A DNA stretch of 64,000 nt from Shinella zoogloeoides (GTDB lineage: Bacteria; Pseudomonadota; Alphaproteobacteria; Rhizobiales; Rhizobiaceae): contig NZ_CP093528.1 of NCBI RefSeq assembly GCF_022682305.1, positions 757,501-821,500 of the forward strand, in the 5' to 3' direction. The translations under genes were made by a program, and so were the position numbers. Under the pieces are notes generated by a model. It searched no databases. It saw only the letters and a list, made by a program, of their open reading frames with translations, and was not told where the DNA came from. The first letter of the stretch is position 1; each line of letters opens with the position of its first letter. Shown here piece by piece: positions 54,048 through 62,735 of this stretch.

Positions 54048-54055
54048 ATGGCCAT

Positions 54056-54082
54056 GACGCCACTGGACGAAGGAGTGTGACC
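54056..54082 (-). promoter_or_regulatory. Candidate ECF promoter of the decarboxylase-like gene
   Basis: On the minus strand: GGTCACA (first base at 54082), 17 bases between GGTCAC and CGTC, then CGTC ending at 54056. Spacing equals that of the plus-strand motif. It reads toward the gene at 53975. Confidence 0.5.
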
Positions 54083-54083
54083 G

Positions 54084-54947
54084 ATGAGCGAGAAAAATTT
54101 CTGGGCCGAGCGTTTCGAAGCCGAACGGGGGCGTCTTGGCGCCGTCGCCTACCGCATGCTGGGCTCGCGCGCGGAGGCCGAGGATGCCGTGCAGGAGGCC
54201 TGGCTGCGCCTGCAGCGCGCGGGCGAGGGCATTGACAATCCCGCCGGCTGGCTGACCACCGTCGTCGGCCGCATCTGCCTCGACATGTTGCGCGCTCGCG
54301 GCAGGCGCCGCGAGGATCCGATCGACGGCGGCGAGGGGGAGATGCAGCATGCCGATCCGGCTGTGCGCGCCGACGAACAGGCCGCCCTTGCCGATAGCGT
54401 CGGCCTTGCCCTTCTCGTCGTGCTGGAGCGCCTTGCGCCCGCCGAGCGGCTTGCCTTCGTGCTGCACGACATGTTCGACGTGCCCTTCGAGGAGATCGGC
54501 CGCATCGTGGATCGCTCGCCCGTTGCCGCCCGGCAGCTCGCCAGCCGCGCCCGCCGCCGCGTGCAGGGCCTGCCGGAAACGCCGTCGGCCGACTACGAGC
54601 GCCGCAAGGGCGTAGTCGCCGCCTTCCTCGCCGCCTCGCGCGACGGCGATTTCTCAGGCCTGCTCGCCGTGCTCGATCCCGAGGTCGTCTTCCATGCGGA
54701 TGCCGATGCGGTGCGGCTCGGTTCGCTGGCCGAGATCAGCGGCGCCGAGGCTGTCGCCACCAGCTTCAAGGGCAAGGCGACCGCCGCGAAGCTCGCACTC
54801 ATCGACGGCACTCCCGGCCTTGCCGTCATTCTCGGCGGCCAGCTCAGAGTGGTGGTGCTCATGGAGGTGGAGGGCGAGCGGATCGTCACCATCGATTCCA
54901 TCGCCGATCCGGCCCTGATCGCCGCCATGGAGGTGACCTATCTCTGA
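54084..54947 (+). CDS. ECF sigma factor with SnoaL-like C-terminal domain (SigJ/ECF41-like)
   Basis: A 287-residue sigma factor. Region 2 is AYRMLGSRAEAEDAVQEAWL, region 4 is DMFDVPFEEIGRIVDRSPVA followed by ARQLASRARRRVQ. After about residue 170 there is a SnoaL-like domain (VVAAFLAASRDGDFSGLLAV; LDPEVVFHADADAVR), which in ECF41 members controls activity without an anti-sigma factor. The WLPEP linker motif typical of ECF41 is not seen, so another SnoaL-tailed group is possible. It is divergent from the CMD-like gene, its probable target. Confidence 0.9.
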   Translation: MSEKNFWAERFEAERGRLGAVAYRMLGSRAEAEDAVQEAWLRLQRAGEGIDNPAGWLTTVVGRICLDMLRARGRRREDPIDGGEGEMQHADPAVRADEQAALADSVGLALLVVLERLAPAERLAFVLHDMFDVPFEEIGRIVDRSPVAARQLASRARRRVQGLPETPSADYERRKGVVAAFLAASRDGDFSGLLAVLDPEVVFHADADAVRLGSLAEISGAEAVATSFKGKATAAKLALIDGTPGLAVILGGQLRVVVLMEVEGERIVTIDSIADPALIAAMEVTYL

Positions 54948-54956
54948 GGGGGGGGC

Positions 54957-55694
54957 TTAGATCCCGACCCGCCCGATCGCCGGAATCTTGATCGCCGGCC
55001 GCGCGAAATCCACGCCGGCGACCAGCCCCATGACGTGCAGCTCCAGCCCCGAGCGAACGCCCGCCGAGATGCCGAGGAGGCCGTAGAGCGTCGCATGCAT
55101 GTCCCGGCCGTCGGCGTCGATGGCGAAGAGCCGGCCGTCCGGCAGGTAGTCACGCCCCACCGCATCCGGCGGCAGGACGACGCCGAGTTCCGGCACGGAG
55201 CGCAGCACATGGGCGACGAAGGTGTTGGAGTTCGGCCCCGGCCAGATGCGGTAGGCGCCGGGCTTCGAATAGGGATAGGCGGCGATCGCCGTCTCGATCT
55301 TCGGGATCAGCCGGGCCGCCTCGTCGCCGCTGAGGCTCGCCACCAGGCGCGGCGTGTTGGAGTACCAGTAGGCGTCCGGCAGATAGGCGTTCCGGCGCAC
55401 CGGCTTTCCCCAGCCTACCTTGTCGTAGCGGTTATAGGCCATGGCGTTCGCTTCCTTGGTGACGATCCAGGCGTGGCTTGCCACCGCCCCCTTCATGCCG
55501 CCCGTCGCGGCGGAGAAGATGTGGATCGTCGCTTCGGGGGCGTCCTTCGGCTTCGGCAGGATGCCGGCGGAGGACCAGTCCGCCTCCCGCCAGTTGGCCG
55601 GCCGGTCCTTGATGTACCAGTAGCCCGCCGAGGCGAGCGCCGGCATGAGGTAGATCGCGAGAAAGAGGACGAGGACGTTCCTCAGCAATTTCAT
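54957..55694 (-). CDS. DUF3750 membrane-anchored protein
   Basis: A 245-residue protein with an N-terminal membrane anchor or signal (NVLVLFLAIYLMPALASAGY). The conserved soluble part contains IHIFSAATGGMKGAVASHAW, YRIWPGPNSNTFVAHVLRSV and GLLGISAGVRSGLELHVMGL. This matches DUF3750, of unknown function; the His, Asn and Cys-free pattern with SxTF hints at a papain-like or lipocalin-like fold but I cannot decide. It is convergent with the sigma factor gene. Confidence 0.82.
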   Translation of the reverse strand: MKLLRNVLVLFLAIYLMPALASAGYWYIKDRPANWREADWSSAGILPKPKDAPEATIHIFSAATGGMKGAVASHAWIVTKEANAMAYNRYDKVGWGKPVRRNAYLPDAYWYSNTPRLVASLSGDEAARLIPKIETAIAAYPYSKPGAYRIWPGPNSNTFVAHVLRSVPELGVVLPPDAVGRDYLPDGRLFAIDADGRDMHATLYGLLGISAGVRSGLELHVMGLVAGVDFARPAIKIPAIGRVGI

Positions 55695-55775
55695 GGAGTG
55701 CTCCGAAACCGAGTGGGCAGCGACGTGGATTTCGGATAATACCGCAGCGGAAATCGGATATTTGAGGGCATGATC

Positions 55776-56783
55776 ATGGCAAACCCGGTCCTTGTCGAAG
55801 TCACGCGCGGCAATCTCGTCGAAAGCCGCCATCGCGGCATGGTCGTCGTCGTGGATGGCGACGGCAAGGTGGTGTTCTCGCAGGGCGATATCGATGCGGG
55901 CGTCTTCCCCCGTTCGGCCTGCAAGGCCATGCAGGCTTTGCCGCTCATCGAAAGCGGGGCGGCTGACGCCCATCTCTTCGGCAACCGCGAGCTGGCGCTC
56001 GCCTGTTCCTCCCATAGCGGCGAGCCGGCCCATGCGCGCCTCGCCGGCACCATGCTCGCCGCCGCCGGTGTCGATGAAAGCGTGCTGGAATGCGGCGCCC
56101 ACTGGTCCTTCGAGCAGCCCGTGCTGATCAACCAGGCTCGCGTCCTCGAGCGCCCGACCGCGCTTCACAACAATTGCTCGGGCAAGCACGCCGGCTTCGT
56201 CTGCGCCGCCTGCCATACCGGCAAGGATCTCGAAGGCTATGTGCGCTACGAGCATCCGGTGCAGGCCGAAATCCGCGGCATCATGGAAAGCCTGACGGGC
56301 GCGGCGCTCGCCGTCGACAATTGCGGCACCGACGGCTGCTCGATCCCGACCTATGCCGTGCCGCTGAAGAGCCTCGCCCACGGTTTCGCGAAGATGGCGA
56401 CCGGCGTTGGCCTCGCCCCCGTGCGCGCCGAAGCCTCGCGCCGCCTGATCGACGCCTGCATGGCCGAGCCCTTCTTCGTCGCCGGCACCAACCGTGCCTG
56501 CACGCGCCTCATGGAAGCGGCCCCCGGCCGCATCTTCGCCAAGACCGGCGCGGAGGGCGTCTTCTGCGCGGCGATCCCCGAACAGGGCATCGCCATCGCG
56601 CTGAAATGCGAGGACGGCACCACCCGAGCCGCCGAAAGCATGGTCGCCGCCACGCTCGCCCGCTTCTTCACGCAGGAGCCGGCCGTCCACGCCGCCCTGA
56701 TGGCCATGGCCAACCGCTCCATGTCCAACTGGAACGGCATCCATGTCGGCGATATCCGCGTGACGGATGCCTTTGCCGCCTGA
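55776..56783 (+). CDS. Rhizobium-type L-asparaginase (AnsA/ReAV-like, class 3)
   Basis: A 335-residue asparaginase unrelated to the bacterial type I/II enzymes. The Ser-x2-Lys tandem is RSACKAMQ (Ser47, Lys50), and the second Ser is in ACSSHSGEPAH (Ser79). NNCSGKHAGF carries the metal-binding Cys and Lys, and AVDNCGTDGCSIPTYA the Asp/Cys region. These match the Rhizobium etli ReAV enzyme within one residue of numbering. It degrades asparagine to aspartate and ammonia. An ATG at 55770 is an alternative start. Confidence 0.9.
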   Translation: MANPVLVEVTRGNLVESRHRGMVVVVDGDGKVVFSQGDIDAGVFPRSACKAMQALPLIESGAADAHLFGNRELALACSSHSGEPAHARLAGTMLAAAGVDESVLECGAHWSFEQPVLINQARVLERPTALHNNCSGKHAGFVCAACHTGKDLEGYVRYEHPVQAEIRGIMESLTGAALAVDNCGTDGCSIPTYAVPLKSLAHGFAKMATGVGLAPVRAEASRRLIDACMAEPFFVAGTNRACTRLMEAAPGRIFAKTGAEGVFCAAIPEQGIAIALKCEDGTTRAAESMVAATLARFFTQEPAVHAALMAMANRSMSNWNGIHVGDIRVTDAFAA

Positions 56784-57539
56784 TCAGGCCTCAGCGATCT
56801 CCATGCCCAGTTCCCGATAGGGCGCCAGCGCCTCCGGCTCCATGCCGCCCGGCACGATGAGGCCGGCGGCGGCGGCAAGCGGCATGATCTTCCATGGGGA
56901 GGCGCTGCCGATCTTTTCGCGGGTCAGCAGCACATGGGTCGCGGCCGCGTTTTCCGCGATGGTGCGCTTGGTGGCGGCTTCCTCCATGTCGCCGGTGGTG
57001 AGGCCATGCGTCGGGTGGGCGGCGGTGACACCCATGAAGTAGATATCGGCCCTCATGCCGCGGATGGCGTCCAGCGCCGCCGCTCCCGTTGTCACCATGG
57101 AATGCTTGAAGAGCCGGCCGCCGATCAGCACGACCTCGGCGGTCGGGTGGCGTTCCAGCTCGCAGGCGGTCGTCGGACTGTGCGTGACCACGGTGAAGGC
57201 GAAGTCGCGGGGCAGCGCCCGGGCGAGGGCCGCCGTCGTCGTGCCGCCGTCGAGGAAGATCACCTGTCCCGGCTTCACCATTGCCGCCGCCCGCATGCCG
57301 AGCGCCGCCTTCTCGTCCGTTGCGACCGACCGGCGTGCGGCGAAATCCGGCAGCGACGGAGAAAGCGGCAGCGCGCCGCCATGCACCCGCTTCAGGAGGC
57401 CCTCGGCCGCCATTTCCCGCAGGTCCCGCCGGATCGTGTCTTCCGAAAGCTCCAGCTCCGCCGCCAGCGCCTTTGCGACGATCTCGCCGTCCCGCGTGAG
57501 GCGCAGGGCGATCAGGGCCTTTCTCTGGCTTGTCAGCAT
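56784..57539 (-). CDS. DeoR/GlpR-family transcriptional regulator
   Basis: A 251-residue repressor. The helix-turn-helix is ALAAELELSEDTIRRDLREM, followed by LLKRVHGGALPL. The sugar-phosphate-sensing domain has VIFLDGGTTTAALARALP, VVLIGGRLFKHSMVTTG and YFMGVTAAHPTHGLTTGDME. The stop abuts the asparaginase stop (convergent). It is divergent from the gene at 57641 across palindromes that it may bind. Confidence 0.9.
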   Translation of the reverse strand: MLTSQRKALIALRLTRDGEIVAKALAAELELSEDTIRRDLREMAAEGLLKRVHGGALPLSPSLPDFAARRSVATDEKAALGMRAAAMVKPGQVIFLDGGTTTAALARALPRDFAFTVVTHSPTTACELERHPTAEVVLIGGRLFKHSMVTTGAAALDAIRGMRADIYFMGVTAAHPTHGLTTGDMEEAATKRTIAENAAATHVLLTREKIGSASPWKIMPLAAAAGLIVPGGMEPEALAPYRELGMEIAEA

Positions 57540-57570
57540 GATGCGTGCTCCACCTTGACTCTGCACGAAA

Positions 57571-57611
57571 TTACACGAATTATCGTGAGATATCCAGAAT
57601 ATTCCGGATAT
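57571..57611. promoter_or_regulatory. Palindromes in the deoR-type/57641 divergent promoter
   Basis: CACGA-ATTA-TCGTG (about 57574-57587) and ATATCC-AGAATATTCC-GGATAT (57590-57611) are consecutive inverted repeats; GAATATTC at the centre is itself palindromic. Likely operators for the adjacent DeoR-type regulator. Confidence 0.55.
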
Positions 57612-57640
57612 TTCATGCATCCACTGTAAGGAGTTGAACG

Positions 57641-58006
57641 ATGCTGATCCTGATTGCCGGTCCCTATCGCTCGGGCACCGGGGATGATCCCCGGAAAATG
57701 GCGGAGAACCTGAAGCGGCTGGAAGCGCCATCCCATGCGCTGTTCAAGGCCGGCCACGTGCCGATGATCGGCGAATGGGTGGCGCTGCCTGTCTGGAACG
57801 CCGCCGGCGGCAAGGCCGTGGGCGATGCGCTCTACGAGGAGATCTTCCATCCCGTCGCCCATCGCCTGCTGGCGCTCTGCGAGGGCGTGCTGCGCCTGCC
57901 GGGCGAATCGAAGGGTGCGGACAACGACGTGCGCATCGCCCGTGAACGGGGCATTCCGGTCTGGTATCGATTGGAAGATGTGCCGGGCTGCGCGGCGGCC
58001 GCATAA
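57641..58006 (+). CDS. DUF4406/nucleoside-deoxyribosyltransferase-like protein
   Basis: A 121-residue protein starting MLILIAGPYRSGTGDDPRKM, a strand-loop-helix with the AGPYR pattern seen in nucleoside 2-deoxyribosyltransferase-like proteins. The later LALCEGVLRLPGESKGADND followed by VRIARERGIPVWY is the second half of that fold (the E/D catalytic region lies in the GADND loop). Substrate unknown. The divergent DeoR-type regulator suggests control by a sugar phosphate. Confidence 0.65.
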   Translation: MLILIAGPYRSGTGDDPRKMAENLKRLEAPSHALFKAGHVPMIGEWVALPVWNAAGGKAVGDALYEEIFHPVAHRLLALCEGVLRLPGESKGADNDVRIARERGIPVWYRLEDVPGCAAAA

Positions 58007-58114
58007 TTTTTCGCTGCCCCTTGTCGGCATGGGGTGGCCCGTTACGTCCTTGTGGCATGACGGGCCGATCCGCCGCCGGCGGAGCCCGCATCCAACCGAA
58101 CCCGGAGGACGCTC

Positions 58115-58510
58115 ATGCGCATGATTTTCGTCAACCTGCCCGTCAAGGACCTGCCGGCCACCCGCCGCTTTTTCGGCGCGCTCGGCTTTTCCTTCAACGA
58201 GGACTACAGCGACGACACCGCCGCCTGCATGGTGGTGGAGAAGAACATCTTCGTCATGCATCTGACGGAGGCGAAGTTCGCGCAATTCGTCAACGGCGCG
58301 GTCGGCGACCCGGAGCGGCAGACCCAGGCGCTGACCTGCTTTTCCGCCGCCAGCCGCCAGGAGGTCGACGATATCAAGGCCAGGGCGCTCGCCGCCGGCG
58401 GGCGCGAGTGGAAGCCGAATATCGAATTCGGCCCCATGTACGGCTGCTCCTTCCAGGATATCAACGGCAATGTCTGGGAATTCATGCACATGGGCCAGTC
58501 GGGCGGCTGA
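58115..58510 (+). CDS. VOC-family (glyoxalase/bleomycin-resistance fold) protein
   Basis: A 131-residue protein. MIFVNLPVKDLPATRRFFGA opens the first beta-alpha-beta-beta-beta unit, and FGPMYGCSFQDINGNVWEFM closes the second, with the conserved metal-ligand Glu in WEFMHM. This is the PhnB-like or general VOC group; substrate unknown. A CGGAGGACGC site precedes the ATG. An intergenic mosaic repeat follows. Confidence 0.88.
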   Translation: MRMIFVNLPVKDLPATRRFFGALGFSFNEDYSDDTAACMVVEKNIFVMHLTEAKFAQFVNGAVGDPERQTQALTCFSAASRQEVDDIKARALAAGGREWKPNIEFGPMYGCSFQDINGNVWEFMHMGQSGG

Positions 58511-58533
58511 ATGCAGCCGATGCGTTGACGATT

Positions 58534-58695
58534 GCCCCTCATCCGCCTGCCGGCACCTTCTCCCCGCAAGCGGGGAGAAGGAAGATGTGGCGAGCTTTCA
58601 TTCCAATAAACACCGCTTCGATGCGGCGGAAAACGGGGCGTCACCCTCCTTCTCCCCGCTTGCGGGGAGAAGGTCGCGGCAGCGGGGTGAGGGGC
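58534..58695. repeat. Rhizobial intergenic mosaic repeat (RIME/ABC-like), copy 2
   Basis: Ends GCCCCTCATCC and GGGTGAGGGGC are inverted. Two near-identical hairpins, CCTTCTCCCCG-CAAG-CGGGGAGAAGG (58556-58581) and the same arms with CTTG (58648-58673), flank a 66-base spacer. The hairpin module is shared with 2681-2800. Confidence 0.85.
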
Positions 58696-58774
58696 GGTCG
58701 GTTGCCTCGTTGTCCATCACATAAAGCCCTCCCCGGCGATCCTTCACCGGGGAGGGCGGGCCGTCGCGGGAGGA

Positions 58775-58969
58775 TCAGGCCGGATGGCTGCAGATGCGCC
58801 GGCCGGCGTCGGCGGTGCGGAAGAGGCCGAAGGGCAGGTCGCCCAGGGCGCGGGAATCCATCGCCTCGATCTCGGGATGGGACAGCGGGTCACGGACCCA
58901 TATGGCCATTTCGGCGGCATTGGCCTCGGTCGTCAGGGCATGGGCAAGTTTGGAGAAAATCTTGAACAT
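58775..58969 (-). CDS. Hypothetical small protein
   Basis: A 64-residue protein. The N-terminal helix MFKIFSKLAHALTTEANAAE is amphipathic, and the rest includes MAIWVRDPLSHPEIEAMDSR and a C-terminal Cys-His (ICSHPA). AGGAGAAGG lies directly upstream of ATG 58969. It is divergent from a LysR gene and so a candidate target of it. No family recognised. Confidence 0.65.
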   Translation of the reverse strand: MFKIFSKLAHALTTEANAAEMAIWVRDPLSHPEIEAMDSRALGDLPFGLFRTADAGRRICSHPA

Positions 58970-59072
58970 TGCCTTCTCCTCTCGTTTCTTTATTGTTGTC
59001 GATGCCTGATAATCGCGCCGTATGCGCCGCATGGCAATCGAGTAGTTCGAGACGGAGATATAGAAAATCTAT

Positions 59073-60014
59073 ATGAAGAACCTCAACCGCGTGCATCTCA
59101 ACGGACTCCGTGCGCTGGAGGCGGTGGGGCGGCTCGGCTCGTTGCAGGCGGCGGCGGAGGAGCTGGGTGTCACGGTCGGTGCGGTCAGCCAGCAGGTGAT
59201 CAAGGCGGAGGAGCAGCTTGGCCGGGCGATCTTCGAGCGCACCGCGCGGGGCCTGCGCGAGACGGCCTTCGGCGGCCCGTTCCTCACGCGGCTTTCCGTC
59301 GCCTTCCGCCAGCTTTCCGAGGCGGTCGCCACCACCCGCCGCCGCGACGATGCGATCCTGACGATCTCCGTCGCGCCGATCTTCGCCTCGCGCTGGCTGA
59401 TCCACCGTATCGACCGTTTTACCGCCGCCCATCCGGATATCGGCCTGCGCATCGAGGCGACGACGACGCTGGTCGATCTTGCGCGCTCGGACGTGGACCT
59501 CGCCATCCGCGTCGGCCCCGGCGGCTGGCCGGATGTGGTGACGGAATTCCTGATCCCGCAGGTCGTCTTCCCCGTCTGCGCGCCGTCGCTTGCCGAGAAG
59601 ATCCGCACGCCGGCAGACCTTGCCGCGCAGCCGGCGGTGGTCGACGGCAACGACGTCTATACATGGGAGCGCTGGCTGAAGGCGGCGGGCCTCGACGTCG
59701 CCCCGCCGAGGGCGCGCCATGTCTTTTCCGATGCCTCGCTGTGCCTCGATGCGGCGCTGGCGGGGCAGGGGGTTCTGCTGGCCTATCCGGTACTCGCCTC
59801 CTGGGCGCTGAAGGAAGGCCGGCTCGTCGCCCCGCTGCCCATCCATGTGGAGACGGGCATGGGCTATTATTTCGTCACGGCCCCGGGCGTGCCGGAGCCG
59901 CGCAAGGTCGCGCTGTTCAAGCAATGGCTGCGGGCCGCGGTCGCCGAGGATGTCGACCGCGTCACCGGCGCGGTCATTCCGGCTCGTGCTGCCGCTTCTC
60001 CATCATCGCCTTGA
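59073..60014 (+). CDS. LysR-family transcriptional regulator (GcvA-like)
   Basis: A 313-residue regulator. The winged helix-turn-helix is [20 protein letters not shown], preceded by [15 protein letters not shown]. The effector domain has [20 protein letters not shown] and [15 protein letters not shown], typical of the GcvA/AmpR branch. It is divergent from the small gene at 58969. Its last 41 bases overlap the convergent GST gene. Confidence 0.9.
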   Translation: MKNLNRVHLNGLRALEAVGRLGSLQAAAEELGVTVGAVSQQVIKAEEQLGRAIFERTARGLRETAFGGPFLTRLSVAFRQLSEAVATTRRRDDAILTISVAPIFASRWLIHRIDRFTAAHPDIGLRIEATTTLVDLARSDVDLAIRVGPGGWPDVVTEFLIPQVVFPVCAPSLAEKIRTPADLAAQPAVVDGNDVYTWERWLKAAGLDVAPPRARHVFSDASLCLDAALAGQGVLLAYPVLASWALKEGRLVAPLPIHVETGMGYYFVTAPGVPEPRKVALFKQWLRAAVAEDVDRVTGAVIPARAAASPSSP

Positions 60015-60633
60015 AGGCCGGGCGCGACTGGCAGCGCTCCAGCCATGCCTTCACATTCGGCGCTGCGTCGAAAAGCTCCGTCTGGCTCATCGCGTAGCGG
60101 AAGATCTCCGCGAGGTTGAGGTCGGCGACGGTAAAGCGTTTGCCGACGACCCAGCCGGTGGCCGCAAGCTGGGCGTCGAGCCGCGCGAAGCCCCGCTTCA
60201 GCGCCTTGTTGGCGGCGCGGATGGTGAGGCGGCCCTGCTCGCTTTCGATATCCTTCTTGTCGCGCAGCATGATGATCTTGACGGCGTGCGGCTCCACCTC
60301 CGTCGCCGCCCACATCGTCCACTGCATCATCTCGGCGTCCTCGGCGATGGTCTGGCCGGCCAGCGCCCCGCCGCGCTTGCGGGCGAGGTAGAGATTGATC
60401 GCCAGCGATTCGGTCATCACGAAGCCGCTGTCGTCGATGCAGGGGATGAGGCCGGTCGGGTTGATGGAGAGAAATTCCGGCGACTGCGTGTTGAGGGGCG
60501 CGTCCGGCGCGGCGGGATCGTCCAGCCGGTAGGCCTGGATGACCGGCACGGAGACGTAGGGCAGGCCGAGTTCGTCGGCGAGCCAGTAGTTGCGCGAGGC
60601 GCGGGAGCGGTAGACGCCGTAGATGGTGAGCAT
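59974..60633 (-). CDS. Glutathione S-transferase family protein
   Basis: A 219-residue GST. The N-terminal thioredoxin-like domain starts [20 protein letters not shown] and has [20 protein letters not shown] with the glutathione-binding Glu-Ser. The helical C-terminal domain has [15 protein letters not shown] and ends [12 protein letters not shown]. Substrate unknown. Its 3' end overlaps the LysR gene on the other strand. Confidence 0.9.
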   Translation of the reverse strand: MLTIYGVYRSRASRNYWLADELGLPYVSVPVIQAYRLDDPAAPDAPLNTQSPEFLSINPTGLIPCIDDSGFVMTESLAINLYLARKRGGALAGQTIAEDAEMMQWTMWAATEVEPHAVKIIMLRDKKDIESEQGRLTIRAANKALKRGFARLDAQLAATGWVVGKRFTVADLNLAEIFRYAMSQTELFDAAPNVKAWLERCQSRPAFKAMMEKRQHEPE

Positions 60634-60871
60634 GGATCCTCCTGCCGGTTCGACCCGGCTTGATTCAGAACAAACAGTCGCGCCCCTTTTGCCGCTATGA
60701 AGGACCAGGGAGGCAGTTCGCGGCACCATAGGCGGCGTTCCGCCCCGGTGGTAGAGTGCACGCCTGATCTGTCCATGAATTGTGGTGATGGTCGGCCACC
60801 ATGCCGCATTGACCTGAAGCCGGCCTCGCCCTAATGGGCGATATGTCCGCATGCGCGGATGGGGACGAACG

Positions 60872-61258
60872 ATGATACGACGCATGACACGCTGGGCCGT
60901 CTGCCTGCGCATTCTCTGCGCGGTCGCCCTGCTGTCCGTCGGTTTCGCCCATCGACCGGCCATGGCCGCCAATGTGCCGAGCGCCGTCGAACTCGCCCAA
61001 TATGTCCTGCCGGACGGCACCATGCCGGACCTCTGCCTCGACGGCATGGTCGATGGCAAGGAAAAGCATGCCGCGCCGCTCAAATGCGAGGCGTGCCGCA
61101 TCGCCGGCAGCCTCCTGATGCCGTCGCCGGCCGATCTTGCCGGCGTCCCGCTCGCCTTCCGCTCGGCCTCGCCCCTTCCGCGCGCCGAAGAGGCGCTGCC
61201 GTCCCGGCGGGAGCGCCCCGGCGCGCCGCCCCGCGCGCCACCCGTCCTGTCCGCCTGA
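60872..61258 (+). CDS. Small secreted Cys-containing protein (DUF2946-like)
   Basis: A 128-residue protein with a signal peptide ([18 protein letters not shown], cleavage near AMA). The mature part has [20 protein letters not shown] and [11 protein letters not shown], a CxxC preceded by a His-containing stretch. This resembles DUF2946-type proteins that occur beside copper or TonB-dependent transport genes. The C-terminus is Pro/Arg-rich. GGGGACGA precedes ATG 60872; an ATG at 60851 is possible. It heads a cassette with the PepSY and PCuAC genes. Confidence 0.65.
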   Translation: MIRRMTRWAVCLRILCAVALLSVGFAHRPAMAANVPSAVELAQYVLPDGTMPDLCLDGMVDGKEKHAAPLKCEACRIAGSLLMPSPADLAGVPLAFRSASPLPRAEEALPSRRERPGAPPRAPPVLSA

Positions 61259-61320
61259 TCTTTCGCCCGCATGCCGTTTTGACGGCGTGCGCCTGGAATT
61301 CAGCCTGACAGGACTTTCGC

Positions 61321-62709
61321 ATGTCCGTGATATCCGACGCGCCGGCCGTTGCCGCCGCTCCACCCTCCGCATTCGCGCAGCGCCTCTACCGCGCCATCTG
61401 GCGCTGGCACTTCTTCGCCGGCCTGCTCGCCGTGCCCTTCATGATCAGCCTCGCCATCACCGGCGGGCTCTACCTCTTCAACGACGAGATCGACGCCAGC
61501 CTCTTCCGCTACCGCAACTATGTCGCGGTCGGCGGCACGGAACTCGCCCCCTCCGCCATCGCGGAGAAGGCCGTGGCGGCGGTGCCCGGCTCGGCGCTTT
61601 CCTCCTACCGCACGCCCGCCGGCCCGGACCGGTCCGCGCGGGTCACGGTCTCGACCGGGGCCGGCAACGTGCTCGTCTTCGTCGATCCCCATGACGGCGC
61701 CGTGCTCGACACGGTCGCGGCGAAGGAGGAGTTCAACCAGGTCGTCGAGGACCTGCACAGCCTCGATTATTTCGGCGCCTCCTGGGAGCGCATCATCGAG
61801 GTCGTCGCGGGCTTCGCCATCGTGCTCGTGCTCACCGGCATCTACCTGTGGTGGCCGCGCAGCCAGACCGGCGGTGTCCTCACCGTGCGCGGCACGCCGG
61901 CAAGGCGCGTCTTCTGGCGGGACCTGCATGCCGTGACCGGCATCTTCGCCAGCGTCGTCATCCTGTTCCTCGCCTTCAGCGGCCTTTTGTGGAGCGGCTT
62001 CTGGGGCGCGAAGTTCAATGCGACGCTGACGGCGAACGGCATGGGCTATCCGGTCCAGCTCTGGGACAGCGTCCCGCATTCGATGCTGATCACCACGGAC
62101 GTCGTCTCGAAGCCCTCCTGGCTCATGGAGAACGCCCCGGTGCCGCAGTCCGCGCTTCCCGCGGACGGTCAGGCGGCCCTGCCGCCGATCGGCCTCGACA
62201 ATGCGGTCATGATTGCCGCCGCGGCCGGCATGCTGCCGGGCTATGAGGTGTCGCCGCCATCGGGCGAGACCGGCGTCTACACCGCGTCGATCTTTCCGGC
62301 CGATCTCGAATACGAGCGCACCATCCATATCGACCAGTATTCCGGCGAGCGCCTGGTCGATATTGCCTATGGCGACTATCCGGTGACCGGCAAGGCCATC
62401 GAATGGAGCATCAATCTGCACAAGGGACAGCAATGGGGCCTGTTCAACCAGCTCCTGATGCTTTCGACCTGCCTCGTGGTCATCGCCATGAGCGTGTCGG
62501 GCGTCGTCATGTGGTGGAAGCGCCGCCCCGACGGGCGCATCGGCGTGCCGCCGGCCCCGCGCGAAACGCGCCTCTATCTCGGTCTCTGGGGCATCGCCGC
62601 CGTCTTCGGCGTGCTCTTCCCGCTGACGGGCATCACCATCCTCGCCATGATCGTCCTCGATCAATGCGTCATCCGCACCGTGCCGCCGCTGCGGCGCTTC
62701 TTCTCCTGA
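61321..62709 (+). CDS. PepSY-associated membrane protein
   Basis: A 462-residue inner-membrane protein with four helices in the PepSY_TM pattern: WHFFAGLLAVPFMISLAITG, VVAGFAIVLVLTGIYLWWPR, GIFASVVILFLAFSGLLWSG and LLMLSTCLVVIAMSVSGVVM with WWKRRP. Conserved His residues near helix ends could bind heme or metal. The family is linked to reductive iron or copper handling with siderophore or TonB systems. A further helix lies at the C-terminus. It lies between a small Cys-containing secreted protein and a copper chaperone. Confidence 0.9.
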   Translation: MSVISDAPAVAAAPPSAFAQRLYRAIWRWHFFAGLLAVPFMISLAITGGLYLFNDEIDASLFRYRNYVAVGGTELAPSAIAEKAVAAVPGSALSSYRTPAGPDRSARVTVSTGAGNVLVFVDPHDGAVLDTVAAKEEFNQVVEDLHSLDYFGASWERIIEVVAGFAIVLVLTGIYLWWPRSQTGGVLTVRGTPARRVFWRDLHAVTGIFASVVILFLAFSGLLWSGFWGAKFNATLTANGMGYPVQLWDSVPHSMLITTDVVSKPSWLMENAPVPQSALPADGQAALPPIGLDNAVMIAAAAGMLPGYEVSPPSGETGVYTASIFPADLEYERTIHIDQYSGERLVDIAYGDYPVTGKAIEWSINLHKGQQWGLFNQLLMLSTCLVVIAMSVSGVVMWWKRRPDGRIGVPPAPRETRLYLGLWGIAAVFGVLFPLTGITILAMIVLDQCVIRTVPPLRRFFS

Positions 62710-62735
62710 TCCAAACACCAGAAAGGATATTTTCC

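Noticed and set aside
55695..56744. Long upstream extension of the DUF3750 gene
   Set aside because: It lies opposite the asparaginase gene and lacks motifs; the membrane anchor at 55694 marks the true start.
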